DNA of 37,381 nucleotides from Peptococcaceae bacterium UBA5767 (GTDB lineage: Bacteria; Bacillota; TC1; UBA5767), in assembly GCA_002418765.1 (NCBI GenBank), contig DIET01000043.1, positions 1 through 37,381 of the forward strand, read 5' to 3'. Under the pieces are notes generated by a model. It had not been told where the DNA came from, searched no databases, and saw only the letters and a program-made list of their open reading frames with translations. The translations under genes were made by a program, and so were the position numbers. Below are positions 24,088 to 32,010 of this stretch, one piece after another. Every line of letters begins with the position of its first letter. Position 1 is the stretch's first letter.

Positions 24088-25983
24088 ATGTTAAGTAAGA
24101 TTGACAAAGAGTGGCTTGAAGAAGTTGTCTTGCCCCAGGTGGAAAAGCCAATCCGCTATGTGGGAGGGGAATTGAATAGCATAGTGAAGGATCATGACAA
24201 GGTCTCTGTGAAACTGGCCTTTGCTTTTCCTGATGTTTATGAAGTGGGTATGAGCCATTTGGGCACCCAGATTCTATATCATATTTTGAATGATCGGGAA
24301 TCGTTTTGCATGGAGAGAGTTTTTTGCCCTTGGATTGATATGCAGGAAAAAATGAAGGAATATCATGTTTTGCTTTATACCTTAGAAACGTTTACGCCCG
24401 TTAGGAACTTTGATTTTCTCGGGTTCACACTGCAGTATGAGATGAGTTACAGCAATATACTAAGCATGCTTGCCATGGCGGATATCCCTTTTTTGCGGGA
24501 GCAGCGCATAGAAAGCACTACTGCGTATCCCCTGTTGATTGGTGGAGGACCTTGTGCCTACAATCCAGAGCCGTTGGCTGATTTTTTTGACATATTTCTG
24601 ATCGGGGATGCAGAGGAAACACTTCTGGCATTGTTGGATCTTTATGAACAGCATAAGCGTGGAGATTTTCAGCGCTCAGCATTTTTATTGGAGGCCACTT
24701 CTCTTCCGGGTATTTATGTTCCTGAATTCTATCAAGTCCAGTATAACCAGGATGGAAAGCTCCAGTCCATGACACCCTTGTACGAGGGGGTTCCTGCAAA
24801 TGTAAGGAAAAGTCTGGTAAAGGATTTGGACAAGGCACCATTCCCCCAAAAACCGGTGGTGCCTTTTATGGATATCATTCATGATCGCATTATGTTGGAG
24901 GTTTTGAGAGGTTGTACCCATGGATGCCGATTTTGTCAGGCCGGAACTTTGTACCGCCCGGTACGGGAACGTAGCAAAGAGACTCTTTTGGCGCAAGCAA
25001 CGGCATTGATGGAGACGACGGGGCATGAAGATATTTCTCTTACTTCGTTGTCTACCGCAGATCATACGCAACTGTCTTCTTTGGTGGATGATTTGTTGGG
25101 CATGTGCCAAGCACAGCAAGTGAGTATCAGTCTGCCTTCTCTTAGGATAGATACATTTTCTATGGGGATGGCAAAAAAAATAAGTTCTGTACGCAAAACC
25201 GGATTGACTTTTGCACCAGAAGCAGGAACGCAACGCATGAGGGATGTTATCAACAAAGGTGTCACAGAAGAAAATCTCATGTCAGTGGCAGAGGATGCTT
25301 TCCAGGCTGGGTGGGAGAGAATAAAACTGTATTATATGATTGGATTGCCATTTGAAGAGCAAGAGGATATTGATGGGATTGTACGTCTAAGCAACAAGGT
25401 ACTTTATCTGGGCAAAAGGGTGGCCAAAGAAATAGGATCCCATCGTCGCATCAGTGTGACGGTGAGTGCCAGTAATTTTGTGCCTAAGCCCTTTACCCCT
25501 TTTCAGTGGTGGGGTCAGAATTCCATAGAGGAATTGAGAAAGAAACAATTTTCCATGAAGGACCGCATACGAACAGGGAATATAGTATTGCATTATCATG
25601 ATGCCAGGGTCTCTCATTTGGAGGCAGCCTTTGCCAGAGGAGATCGGAGATTGAGCAGGGTCCTTATTCATGCGCACCACAAGGGTTGCCGTTTTGATGG
25701 TTGGGATGAGCTTTTCCAGTTTGACCTTTGGCAGGAAGCGTTTGAAGCAGCAGGTTTGTCATCGGCATGGTATGCCCAAAGAGAGTTTGATTATTCTGAT
25801 TGCCTGCCTTGGGATTTCATAGATTCTGGCGTAAGAAAAGAGTTTTTGTATGCAGAATATGTAAATGCGCAAAAAGCCATGTTGACACCAGATTGTCGGG
25901 ATGAGGGCTGCACGCAATGTGGTGTCTGTATGGATATGCATTGTTCTATGCAGCTGCAAGAGGTCCATAGAGATGAAGTATAG
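24088..25983 (+). CDS. Uncharacterised radical SAM protein (TIGR03960-like)
   Basis: A 631-residue radical SAM protein. The N-terminal part (about 30-190) resembles the B12-binding-type domain of YgiQ/MiaB-like relatives (KLAFAFPDVYEVGMSHLG). The radical SAM core has the cluster motif C276-x3-C280-x2-C283 (RGCTHGCRFCQAG). A C-terminal Cys-rich motif, C603, C608, C611, C614 and C619, could bind a second Fe-S cluster. It matches the TIGR03960 family, which is usually followed by a DUF2344 protein, as here (11-base overlap). The reaction is unknown; position beside rng and ribosomal genes hints at RNA or ribosome modification, which is inference only. Confidence 0.88.
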   Translation: MLSKIDKEWLEEVVLPQVEKPIRYVGGELNSIVKDHDKVSVKLAFAFPDVYEVGMSHLGTQILYHILNDRESFCMERVFCPWIDMQEKMKEYHVLLYTLETFTPVRNFDFLGFTLQYEMSYSNILSMLAMADIPFLREQRIESTTAYPLLIGGGPCAYNPEPLADFFDIFLIGDAEETLLALLDLYEQHKRGDFQRSAFLLEATSLPGIYVPEFYQVQYNQDGKLQSMTPLYEGVPANVRKSLVKDLDKAPFPQKPVVPFMDIIHDRIMLEVLRGCTHGCRFCQAGTLYRPVRERSKETLLAQATALMETTGHEDISLTSLSTADHTQLSSLVDDLLGMCQAQQVSISLPSLRIDTFSMGMAKKISSVRKTGLTFAPEAGTQRMRDVINKGVTEENLMSVAEDAFQAGWERIKLYYMIGLPFEEQEDIDGIVRLSNKVLYLGKRVAKEIGSHRRISVTVSASNFVPKPFTPFQWWGQNSIEELRKKQFSMKDRIRTGNIVLHYHDARVSHLEAAFARGDRRLSRVLIHAHHKGCRFDGWDELFQFDLWQEAFEAAGLSSAWYAQREFDYSDCLPWDFIDSGVRKEFLYAEYVNAQKAMLTPDCRDEGCTQCGVCMDMHCSMQLQEVHRDEV

Positions 25984-26665
25984 GATGGAGTTTAGCAAAA
26001 AAAAAGAAGTTGCTTTTGTCTCTCACTTGGAGCTCATGAAAGTGTTTTCTCAAGCCATAAGGAGAGCCAAGTTGCCCATCGCCTGGACAGAAGGATTCAA
26101 TCCCAGACCCAAGATCAATTTTTCATCAGCTATCGCCACAGGAATGACTTCTTTGGCCGAGTGTGCTGATATGGAGTTGAACCAGTTTTTGGAGCCTGAC
26201 GTCATCCAACAGAAGCTAAATGATGCTTTGCCGCAGGGTTTTGAAGTCCATGCCATAAGATTTCTTGAAGAAAAAAGCAAGTCCTTGATGGCCCTGATGG
26301 CTTATGCGGATTATCATGTTGAAATCAAGTGGTTGCACCGTGGCGAAGAGCAGATCGATTGGTCCAAGATGGTTGAGCATTTTTTGGCGGGGCCTGAGAT
26401 CCTGATTCAATACGAGAGCAAAGGAAAGAAAAAAACGAAGGATCTGCGTCCTGGCATTGTCCATATGGAAGCGCAAAAGGCAGACGAAAAGCTGGTATTG
26501 CGGATGCAATTGATATCTGGCAGTACTGGCAATGTGCGTCCGGAGCATGTTACGGAGGCGTTTTTGTCCTATGTACCATGTTCTGCTGCACTAAGCACCC
26601 GTTATGAAAAGACCATGACGTATGGGTTGAAGCAACAGGAAAAAGTGAGATTGTTTGAGGTTTGA
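25973..26665 (+). CDS. DUF2344 (TIGR03936) protein, partner of the radical SAM enzyme
   Basis: A 230-residue protein of the DUF2344/TIGR03936 family, recognised by the N-terminal KYRMEFSKKKEVAFVSHLE and the AWTEGFNPRPKINFSSA motif. The longer reading from 25901 lies inside the radical SAM gene. The ATG at 25973, 9 bases after AAGAGG (25958-25963), gives the family N-terminus. It overlaps the upstream gene by 11 bases, which implies coupled translation. In some bacteria this domain is fused to the C-terminus of the radical SAM protein. Function is unknown; rng follows after 3 bases. Confidence 0.88.
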   Translation: MKYRMEFSKKKEVAFVSHLELMKVFSQAIRRAKLPIAWTEGFNPRPKINFSSAIATGMTSLAECADMELNQFLEPDVIQQKLNDALPQGFEVHAIRFLEEKSKSLMALMAYADYHVEIKWLHRGEEQIDWSKMVEHFLAGPEILIQYESKGKKKTKDLRPGIVHMEAQKADEKLVLRMQLISGSTGNVRPEHVTEAFLSYVPCSAALSTRYEKTMTYGLKQQEKVRLFEV

Positions 26666-26668
26666 TGT

Positions 26669-28132
26669 ATGAAACAAATGTTAGTCAACCGAACACCCAA
26701 GGAAACATTTATATCCTTGATTGAAAACGGCCAATTGGTGGAAGTATTTATTGAGCCTGCTGAAGACCAAAGCATCGTGGGGAGTGTCTATGCCGGCGTG
26801 GTGGAAAATGTTCTGCCTGGCATGCAGGCTGCCTTTGTGGATATTGGTTTGGGTAAAAATGCTTATCTCTATATTGAAGATATTTTGTCCAAGGAAGCAT
26901 TGGCCAAGATGAACGGCATTGAGAAAAAAGCCAGCATCAATGATTATATCAAGAAGGGTCAACCGCTGTTGGTGCAGATCAAGAAAGCCCCCATAGACGC
27001 CAAAGGTGCCCGGGTTACACTGGATATCACCTTGCCTGGCCGTTACCTCGTGGTGATGCCACACAATGATTATATTGGCATCTCGAAACGCATTAGCGAT
27101 CCGGAGGAAAAAGAGCGGTTAAAGTCCATAGCTGAAGGTCTTGTCGATGCTGGAAAGGGTATGGTTATCAGGACCGTAGCCGAAGGTATTGAGGCCGAGA
27201 AGCTTGCTTCGGATTACGAAAAATTGTCACATGTCTGGGATGAAATTCTCAAAGATTATGAGGCGATGAAGGGCAAAAAGGGTTTGGTGCGAGGAGATGT
27301 GGAATTTGCTACTCGAGTTTTCCGTGATGTCATCAAACCTGATATTGAACGCATTACGGTTCTTCACGAGGAAACCTATGTGCAGTTGAAAGACTATGTA
27401 GAAAAATTCATACCAGATGTGTCCGGGAAGATATTCTATCGTGCACCGGGAGATTATCATGAATTGGATGTTATCGAGTGCCTAAAAAGAGCGCTCAAGA
27501 AGAAAGTATGGTTGGACAATGGCGGATATTTGATCATTGAGCATGTGGAGGCTTTGTCTATTATTGACGTCAATACGGGGAAATTTACGGGTAAGAAGAA
27601 TCTCGAAGAGACAGCATATCAGACCAATCTTTTGGCTGCCAAAGAAGTGGCCAGACAAATTCGTTTGCGCAATATGGGAGGCATTATCATCGTTGATTTC
27701 ATTGATATGAAATTGGATGCACACAAATACGAGCTGGTGCATTTGCTGGAAGAGGAAACGTCCAAGGATTCCATGAAAGTGCAGGTCATGGGTATTACCA
27801 AATTGGGATTGGTGGAAATGACTCGGAAAAAAGCCAAGAGGTCCCTGTCTACTTTGTTGGAAAAAACATGTCCCTTGTGCCAGGGGAAAGGGACCGTTCT
27901 CTCAGAAGAGAGCGTGCTTCGTTTGCTGGCTTATCGTGTGGTGGAAGTGGCGGATACGCTGCAAGGGAGTCAGTTGTTTATCAAATTGCATCCTCAGGTT
28001 TATACCTATGTGATGAAGCACGAATCCGATTATTTTTCTTGGGTAGAGAGGCATTATAATAAAAAAATCGTGTTGGAAAAGGATGCAACGCTTCTGTATG
28101 ATGCATTCGTGGTAGAAGGTCGTAGAGAATAG
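26669..28132 (+). CDS. rng: Ribonuclease G/E family endoribonuclease
   Basis: A 487-residue RNase G/E catalytic-core protein that cuts single-stranded AU-rich RNA in rRNA maturation and mRNA decay. An S1 RNA-binding domain occupies about 35-125 (GSVYAGVVENVLPGMQAAFVDIG). The catalytic magnesium ligands are Asp300 (IIDVNTG) and Asp343 (IVDFIDM), spaced as in E. coli RNase E. The Zn-link cysteines are Cys401 and Cys404 (CPLCQGKG). There is no long degradosome-scaffold tail, so it is RNase G-like in length. It closes the operon before the L21 promoter. Confidence 0.95.
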   Translation: MKQMLVNRTPKETFISLIENGQLVEVFIEPAEDQSIVGSVYAGVVENVLPGMQAAFVDIGLGKNAYLYIEDILSKEALAKMNGIEKKASINDYIKKGQPLLVQIKKAPIDAKGARVTLDITLPGRYLVVMPHNDYIGISKRISDPEEKERLKSIAEGLVDAGKGMVIRTVAEGIEAEKLASDYEKLSHVWDEILKDYEAMKGKKGLVRGDVEFATRVFRDVIKPDIERITVLHEETYVQLKDYVEKFIPDVSGKIFYRAPGDYHELDVIECLKRALKKKVWLDNGGYLIIEHVEALSIIDVNTGKFTGKKNLEETAYQTNLLAAKEVARQIRLRNMGGIIIVDFIDMKLDAHKYELVHLLEEETSKDSMKVQVMGITKLGLVEMTRKKAKRSLSTLLEKTCPLCQGKGTVLSEESVLRLLAYRVVEVADTLQGSQLFIKLHPQVYTYVMKHESDYFSWVERHYNKKIVLEKDATLLYDAFVVEGRRE

Positions 28133-28139
28133 AAGAATA

Positions 28140-28169
28140 TTGACAGAATCTCAGGCTATGTGCTATTAT
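28140..28169 (+). promoter_or_regulatory. Promoter of the L21 leader operon
   Basis: Consensus TTGACA (28140-28145), an 18-base spacer, and TATTAT (28164-28169) preceded by TGC, an extended -10. It lies 7 bases after the rng stop. Confidence 0.75.
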
Positions 28170-28175
28170 CTTATG

Positions 28176-28260
28176 ACGGATAGCCGTTTGTAACCCCATG
28201 GAAAAGGTCTAAACTCCGAATCCGGAGTACCTATACAGGGAGTCTGAAGCGAGGAGGTGC
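28176..28260 (+). ncRNA. L21 leader (ribosomal protein L21 autoregulatory leader)
   Basis: The 5' UTR of rplU matches the Bacillota L21 leader pattern by eye: a GTAACC...CATGGAAAAGGT core, a nested hairpin AGGT/ACCT (28205-28208 with 28229-28232) enclosing ACTCCG/CGGAGT (28213-28218 with 28223-28228), and a conserved GAAGCGAGGAGGTGC ending at the ribosome site. It probably mediates feedback control by L21. Confidence 0.8.
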
Positions 28261-28264
28261 TTAT

Positions 28265-28576
28265 ATGTACGCAGTGATTCAAAATGGTGGAAAACAATTC
28301 AAGGTTTCTGAGGGCGATGTGGTGAGAATGGAACGAATCCACGCCGACATCGACAGTGTTGTGGAAGCGGAGAAGGTGTTGATGATTGCCAATGGGACAG
28401 ATGTTCAAATTGGACAACCCATTGTAGAAGGCGCAAAGGTTACGTTGAAGGTAACGAGTCATGGTAAAGGCGAGAAAGTGAAAATTTTCAAGTACAAACC
28501 CAAGACTGGTTATCGTAAGAGACAAGGTCATCGTCAGCCTTATACAGAAGTAGTCGTAGAGAAAATTGAAGCCTAA
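28265..28576 (+). CDS. rplU: 50S ribosomal protein L21
   Basis: A 103-residue bL21. The N-terminus MYAVIQNGGKQFKVSEGD and the C-terminal FKYKPKTGYRKRQGHRQPYTEV are strong family signatures. bL21 binds 23S rRNA in the large subunit. A GAGGAGG site lies 7 bases before the ATG. Its stop overlaps the prp start by one base (TAATG). It is first in the rplU-prp-rpmA operon, under the L21 leader. Confidence 0.98.
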   Translation: MYAVIQNGGKQFKVSEGDVVRMERIHADIDSVVEAEKVLMIANGTDVQIGQPIVEGAKVTLKVTSHGKGEKVKIFKYKPKTGYRKRQGHRQPYTEVVVEKIEA

Positions 28577-28911
28577 TGATTTGTGTTGATTTTGCTAAAA
28601 ACAACGAAACCTATAGAATGATCATGGTGTCTGGGCATGCAGGATATGCTGAAAAGGGCAAAGATATCGTTTGCGCCGGTGTTTCGGCCATGTTGGGAGC
28701 CATGCTCAATGGTTTGGAGCACTTTGTGCCTGATGGATTTGTTTACCATGTTAATCCCGAGGGCAAGGCAGACATAGTGGTGAGTGCCAAGCTTAGTCAA
28801 CAGCAAAAGGAAAAGGTTTTTACGATTGTCAAGACATTTGAATTGGGTATCTTCATGTTACAACAAGATTACCCTGAGTATTTGCTAATCCACGAAGAGG
28901 AGGTGGACTGA
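28576..28911 (+). CDS. prp: Ribosomal-processing cysteine protease Prp
   Basis: A 111-residue Prp. The catalytic His21 (SGHAGYAEKGKDIVCAG) and Cys33 are separated by 12 residues, as in S. aureus Prp. The enzyme removes the N-terminal extension of L27, an essential processing step in Bacillota and relatives. Its presumed substrate, L27 with a matching extension, is encoded one base downstream. The start overlaps the rplU stop, so translation is coupled. Confidence 0.96.
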   Translation: MICVDFAKNNETYRMIMVSGHAGYAEKGKDIVCAGVSAMLGAMLNGLEHFVPDGFVYHVNPEGKADIVVSAKLSQQQKEKVFTIVKTFELGIFMLQQDYPEYLLIHEEEVD

Positions 28912-28912
28912 A

Positions 28913-29197
28913 ATGATTAGAATAGATCTTCAATTATTTGCTCATAAAAAAGGCCAAGGTAGTTCCAGAAATGGAAGAGATTCCGAATCAAAACGCCTAG
29001 GGTTAAAAAAGCATGATGGCATGGTGGTGAAGGCTGGAAATATTCTTGTGCGCCAGAGGGGAACTAAAATCCATCCCGGCAACAATGTGGGTATCGGAAA
29101 AGATGATACGTTGTTTGCCCTGGTCGATGGAACATTGAAGTTCGAGAGAAAAGGCAAAACCAAGAAGCAAGCAAGTGTTTATGCTCTGGAAGCGTAA
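28913..29197 (+). CDS. rpmA: 50S ribosomal protein L27 with cleavable N-terminal extension
   Basis: A 94-residue bL27. The N-terminus MIRIDLQLFAHKKG carries a nine-residue extension ending LQLF, with the predicted Prp cut between Phe9 and Ala10. The remainder (GSSRNGRDSESKRLGLKKHDG, then ILVRQRGTKIHPGNNVG) is canonical. Mature L27 reaches into the peptidyl transferase centre. A GAGGAGG site lies within the end of prp. A strong terminator follows. Confidence 0.98.
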   Translation: MIRIDLQLFAHKKGQGSSRNGRDSESKRLGLKKHDGMVVKAGNILVRQRGTKIHPGNNVGIGKDDTLFALVDGTLKFERKGKTKKQASVYALEA

Positions 29198-29202
29198 TCA
29201 TG

Positions 29203-29229
29203 AAACCCCTGTTTTCAGGGGTTTTTTTT
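29203..29229 (+). terminator. Rho-independent terminator after rpmA
   Basis: AAACCCCTG (29203-29211) pairs perfectly with CAGGGGTTT (29216-29224) around the loop TTTT, with Ts to 29229. Confidence 0.93.
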
Positions 29230-29234
29230 GCATT

Positions 29235-29265
29235 TTAACAAAGAAGCTATAAAATAAGGTATAAT
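29235..29265 (+). promoter_or_regulatory. Probable promoter of the obgE operon
   Basis: TTAACA (29235-29240) and perfect TATAAT (29260-29265), separated by a long 19-base spacer, immediately after the rpmA terminator. Transcription would start near 29272, which argues against the ATG at 29274 as the obgE start. Confidence 0.45.
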
Positions 29266-29291
29266 ATGACTTAATGTCAGGAAGTGAAACT

Positions 29292-30569
29292 ATGTTTTTT
29301 GATCGTGTGAAGATTAATATTTCGGCAGGCAATGGCGGCGATGGCTGCATTTCCTTCCGTAGGGAAAAATACGTGGACCAAGGCGGCCCCAATGGCGGCG
29401 ATGGCGGTGATGGCGGCAGTGTCTACCTGGAAGTTGATGAGTCGCTTCGGACATTGGTGGATTTCAAATACAAACGACATGTCAGGGCGCCCCGAGGAGT
29501 TCATGGCAAAGGTTCCAATATGCATGGGAAGAACGCGGAAGATGTGGTCTTAAAAGTACCACCAGGCACGTTGGTGAAGGAAGCGGATGAGGAAACGGTG
29601 TTGGTCGATCTGGTCAAACCGGGACAGCGCTTTATGGTAGCAAAAGGGGGCCGTGGAGGCAGAGGCAATGCGCGTTTTATGACCAATAAAAACAAAGCAC
29701 CCCGTGTCGTGGAAAACGGTGAACCCGGTCAGGACCGATGGGTGGTTCTGGAATTGAAGTTATTGGCCGATGTGGGCTTGGCAGGATATCCCAATGCAGG
29801 AAAGTCTACTTTGATTTCTGCTGTTTCGGGTGCCAGGCCCAAGATCGCTGACTATCCATTTACAACGTTGACACCAAATTTGGGTGTGGTAGAAATTGGA
29901 GAGGATAGTTTTATCATGGCAGATATTCCCGGACTCATTGAGGGCGCCCATCTGGGAGCAGGATTGGGACATGATTTTCTAAAACATTTGGAGCGAACCA
30001 AATTGATCGTGCATGTTGTGGATATCGGTACACAGATAGACGGCCTTAAGAGAGATCCCTATGAGGAATGGAAACAAATCAATGAGGAATTGACCAAATA
30101 CAGTGAGAACTTTTTGGGGAAATATCATGTTGTGGTAGCCAGTAAGATGGATTTACAAGGAGCCCAGGAACGATTGGACGTATTTCGTTCGAAGTTGCCG
30201 GAAGATGTAGAGGTTTTCCCGGTTTCTGCCGTGACCAAACAAGGGACCAAAGAATTGTGTTATCGACTGGCCGCTTTGTTGTCCGAGATAGAAGAACCGA
30301 TATTGCATGAAATCGAAGATTATAAGGTGACCATTGCCAAGGAAGAGGAGAAATTCCTTATTGCTCGTGATTCTGCGGGCAGGTTCGTGGTGGAGGGTGA
30401 AGAGCTTACCAGGAAGTTCATTATGAACCGTATGGATTCTGACGAAGCATTGATGCGTTTTCACCAGATTTTGGTTTCTATGGGTGTAATCAAGGCATTA
30501 AAAGACAGAGGGATCCAAGCTGGAGATACTGTTCGCATTATGGATATGGAATTTGAATATGTGGATTAG
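29292..30569 (+). CDS. obgE: GTPase ObgE/CgtA
   Basis: A 425-residue Obg GTPase involved in 50S assembly and stress signalling. The glycine-rich Obg domain (about 1-158) has repeated GGDGG and GGRGG motifs. The G domain has GYPNAGKS at 165-172 and DIPGLIEGAH as switch II. A C-terminal OCT domain follows, ending EFEYVD. An ATG at 29274 would add six residues, but AGGA (29279-29282) and the family start MFFDRVKI favour 29292. yhbY follows after 9 bases in what looks like one long operon to leuS. Confidence 0.96.
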   Translation: MFFDRVKINISAGNGGDGCISFRREKYVDQGGPNGGDGGDGGSVYLEVDESLRTLVDFKYKRHVRAPRGVHGKGSNMHGKNAEDVVLKVPPGTLVKEADEETVLVDLVKPGQRFMVAKGGRGGRGNARFMTNKNKAPRVVENGEPGQDRWVVLELKLLADVGLAGYPNAGKSTLISAVSGARPKIADYPFTTLTPNLGVVEIGEDSFIMADIPGLIEGAHLGAGLGHDFLKHLERTKLIVHVVDIGTQIDGLKRDPYEEWKQINEELTKYSENFLGKYHVVVASKMDLQGAQERLDVFRSKLPEDVEVFPVSAVTKQGTKELCYRLAALLSEIEEPILHEIEDYKVTIAKEEEKFLIARDSAGRFVVEGEELTRKFIMNRMDSDEALMRFHQILVSMGVIKALKDRGIQAGDTVRIMDMEFEYVD

Positions 30570-30578
30570 GGAGATTGT

Positions 30579-30869
30579 ATGTTAAACGGAAAACAGAAAC
30601 GATTTTTACGAGGTGAAGGCAGTCTGTTAAAACCTATTGTTGCGATTGGGAAAGAAGGCCTTACTCTTTCTTTGATCAAGGAGTGTGAGCAGCAGTTGGC
30701 TGCGAACGAACTCATCAAGGTACGCGCACAGAAAAATGCTCTTCAAGACGTGCGAGAACTGGCCAGCGAGACGGCTGATATGACCAAAAGTGAATTGGTT
30801 GGTGTGGTAGGCAGAAACTTTCTGCTGTATAGAATCAATCCAGAGAAGCAGCAAATCAATCTGCCATAA
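30579..30869 (+). CDS. yhbY: YhbY-family RNA-binding (CRM domain) protein
   Basis: A 96-residue single CRM-domain protein. The GxxG-type loop and family pattern are visible in KRFLRGEGSLLKPIVAIGKEGLT at the N-terminus and VGRNFLLYR near the C-terminus. YhbY associates with pre-50S particles and is a probable ribosome-assembly factor. It sits between obgE and proB, 9 and 10 bases from each. A GGGAG site precedes the ATG. Confidence 0.93.
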   Translation: MLNGKQKRFLRGEGSLLKPIVAIGKEGLTLSLIKECEQQLAANELIKVRAQKNALQDVRELASETADMTKSELVGVVGRNFLLYRINPEKQQINLP

Positions 30870-30879
30870 GAGGTGTGAG

Positions 30880-32001
30880 ATGACTAGGACGAAGCAATGT
30901 GCTTCTGTGCGCCGTGTTGTGGTCAAGGTAGGGACTTCTACCCTGACCCACGCTACAGGAGAAATGAATCTGATCCGCTTGGAATCATTGGTCAGGGAAT
31001 TGGCTGATATGAAAAATCAGGGGATGGATGTGATTTTGGTGACGTCTGGAGCTGTGGGGGCCGGCATAGGCAAATTGGGAGGGAAGATACCCTCTACCAT
31101 GCCTGAAAAACAGGCAATGGCGGCCATTGGTCAAGGGGCGCTCTTGCACATGTATGAGAAGTTTTTCGCAGAATATGGAAAAACAGTGGGTCAGATTTTG
31201 TTGACCAAGGATGATTTGGCTGACAGACGTAGACATCTGAATGCGAGACATACACTGTTTGCTCTGCTGCAATATGGAGCGATTCCCATCATCAATGAGA
31301 ATGATACTGTGACGGTGGATGAAATCAAGTTTGGCGACAATGATACGTTGGCAGCTCTGGTGGCCACGCTGGTCGATGCGGACCTGTTGGTCTTGCTGTC
31401 AGATATTGAGGGCCTTTATACCGAAAACCCCAAAGAAAACCCTGATGCAACGTTGATCAAAGAAGTCAGGGAAATTGACGAGGGGATTTTCTCTTTGGCC
31501 GGTGGCAAGGGGTCCAATCTGGCCAGCGGGGGGATGCAGACCAAGATTGGAGCAGCCAGAATTGCTACACAAGCAGGCATTCCTATGGTGATTGCCAATG
31601 GGGAACATATTGGCATCCTACGCCGTATCCTCAATGGGGAGGAGTGCGGTACTTTCTTTCGGGCCAATGATCTCAAAGTGAAAAATCGTAAATGCTGGTT
31701 GGCATGGAGTGCCCAATCCAAAGGAGTCATCATGGTTGATGAAGGTGCTTATCATGCCATATACAAATCGGGGAAGAGCCTTCTCTCTATAGGGATTGTA
31801 TCCGTGCAGGGAAAATTTGAAGTGGGTAGCGTCGTGTCCTTACGCAATCATTTGGGTATGGAATTTGCCAAAGGAATCGTGAACTACTCTTCCGAAGATT
31901 TGGAAAAAATCAAAGGCAAACGTACCTATGAAATTAAAAATATCTTAGGGGAAAAAGATTATGATGCTGTGGTGCATCGTGATAATTTATCACTAAACTA
32001 A
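30880..32001 (+). CDS. proB: Glutamate 5-kinase
   Basis: A 373-residue ProB that phosphorylates glutamate in the first step of proline synthesis. The amino acid kinase domain (about 10-255) has VVKVGTSTLTH, LVTSGAVGAGIGKLG, INENDTVTVDEIKFGDND and LLSDIEGLYTENP motifs, followed by a C-terminal PUA domain (about 275-365). The kinase is usually feedback-inhibited by proline. proA follows after 9 bases, so the first two pathway steps are encoded together. Embedding proBA within an obg-nadD-leuS operon is less usual than the core order. Confidence 0.97.
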   Translation: MTRTKQCASVRRVVVKVGTSTLTHATGEMNLIRLESLVRELADMKNQGMDVILVTSGAVGAGIGKLGGKIPSTMPEKQAMAAIGQGALLHMYEKFFAEYGKTVGQILLTKDDLADRRRHLNARHTLFALLQYGAIPIINENDTVTVDEIKFGDNDTLAALVATLVDADLLVLLSDIEGLYTENPKENPDATLIKEVREIDEGIFSLAGGKGSNLASGGMQTKIGAARIATQAGIPMVIANGEHIGILRRILNGEECGTFFRANDLKVKNRKCWLAWSAQSKGVIMVDEGAYHAIYKSGKSLLSIGIVSVQGKFEVGSVVSLRNHLGMEFAKGIVNYSSEDLEKIKGKRTYEIKNILGEKDYDAVVHRDNLSLN

Positions 32002-32010
32002 GGAGGCTCC

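Noticed and set aside
29274..29291. obgE start at ATG 29274
   Set aside because: It lies about 9 bases after the TATAAT box, essentially at the predicted transcript start, and upstream of the AGGA site that fits ATG 29292.
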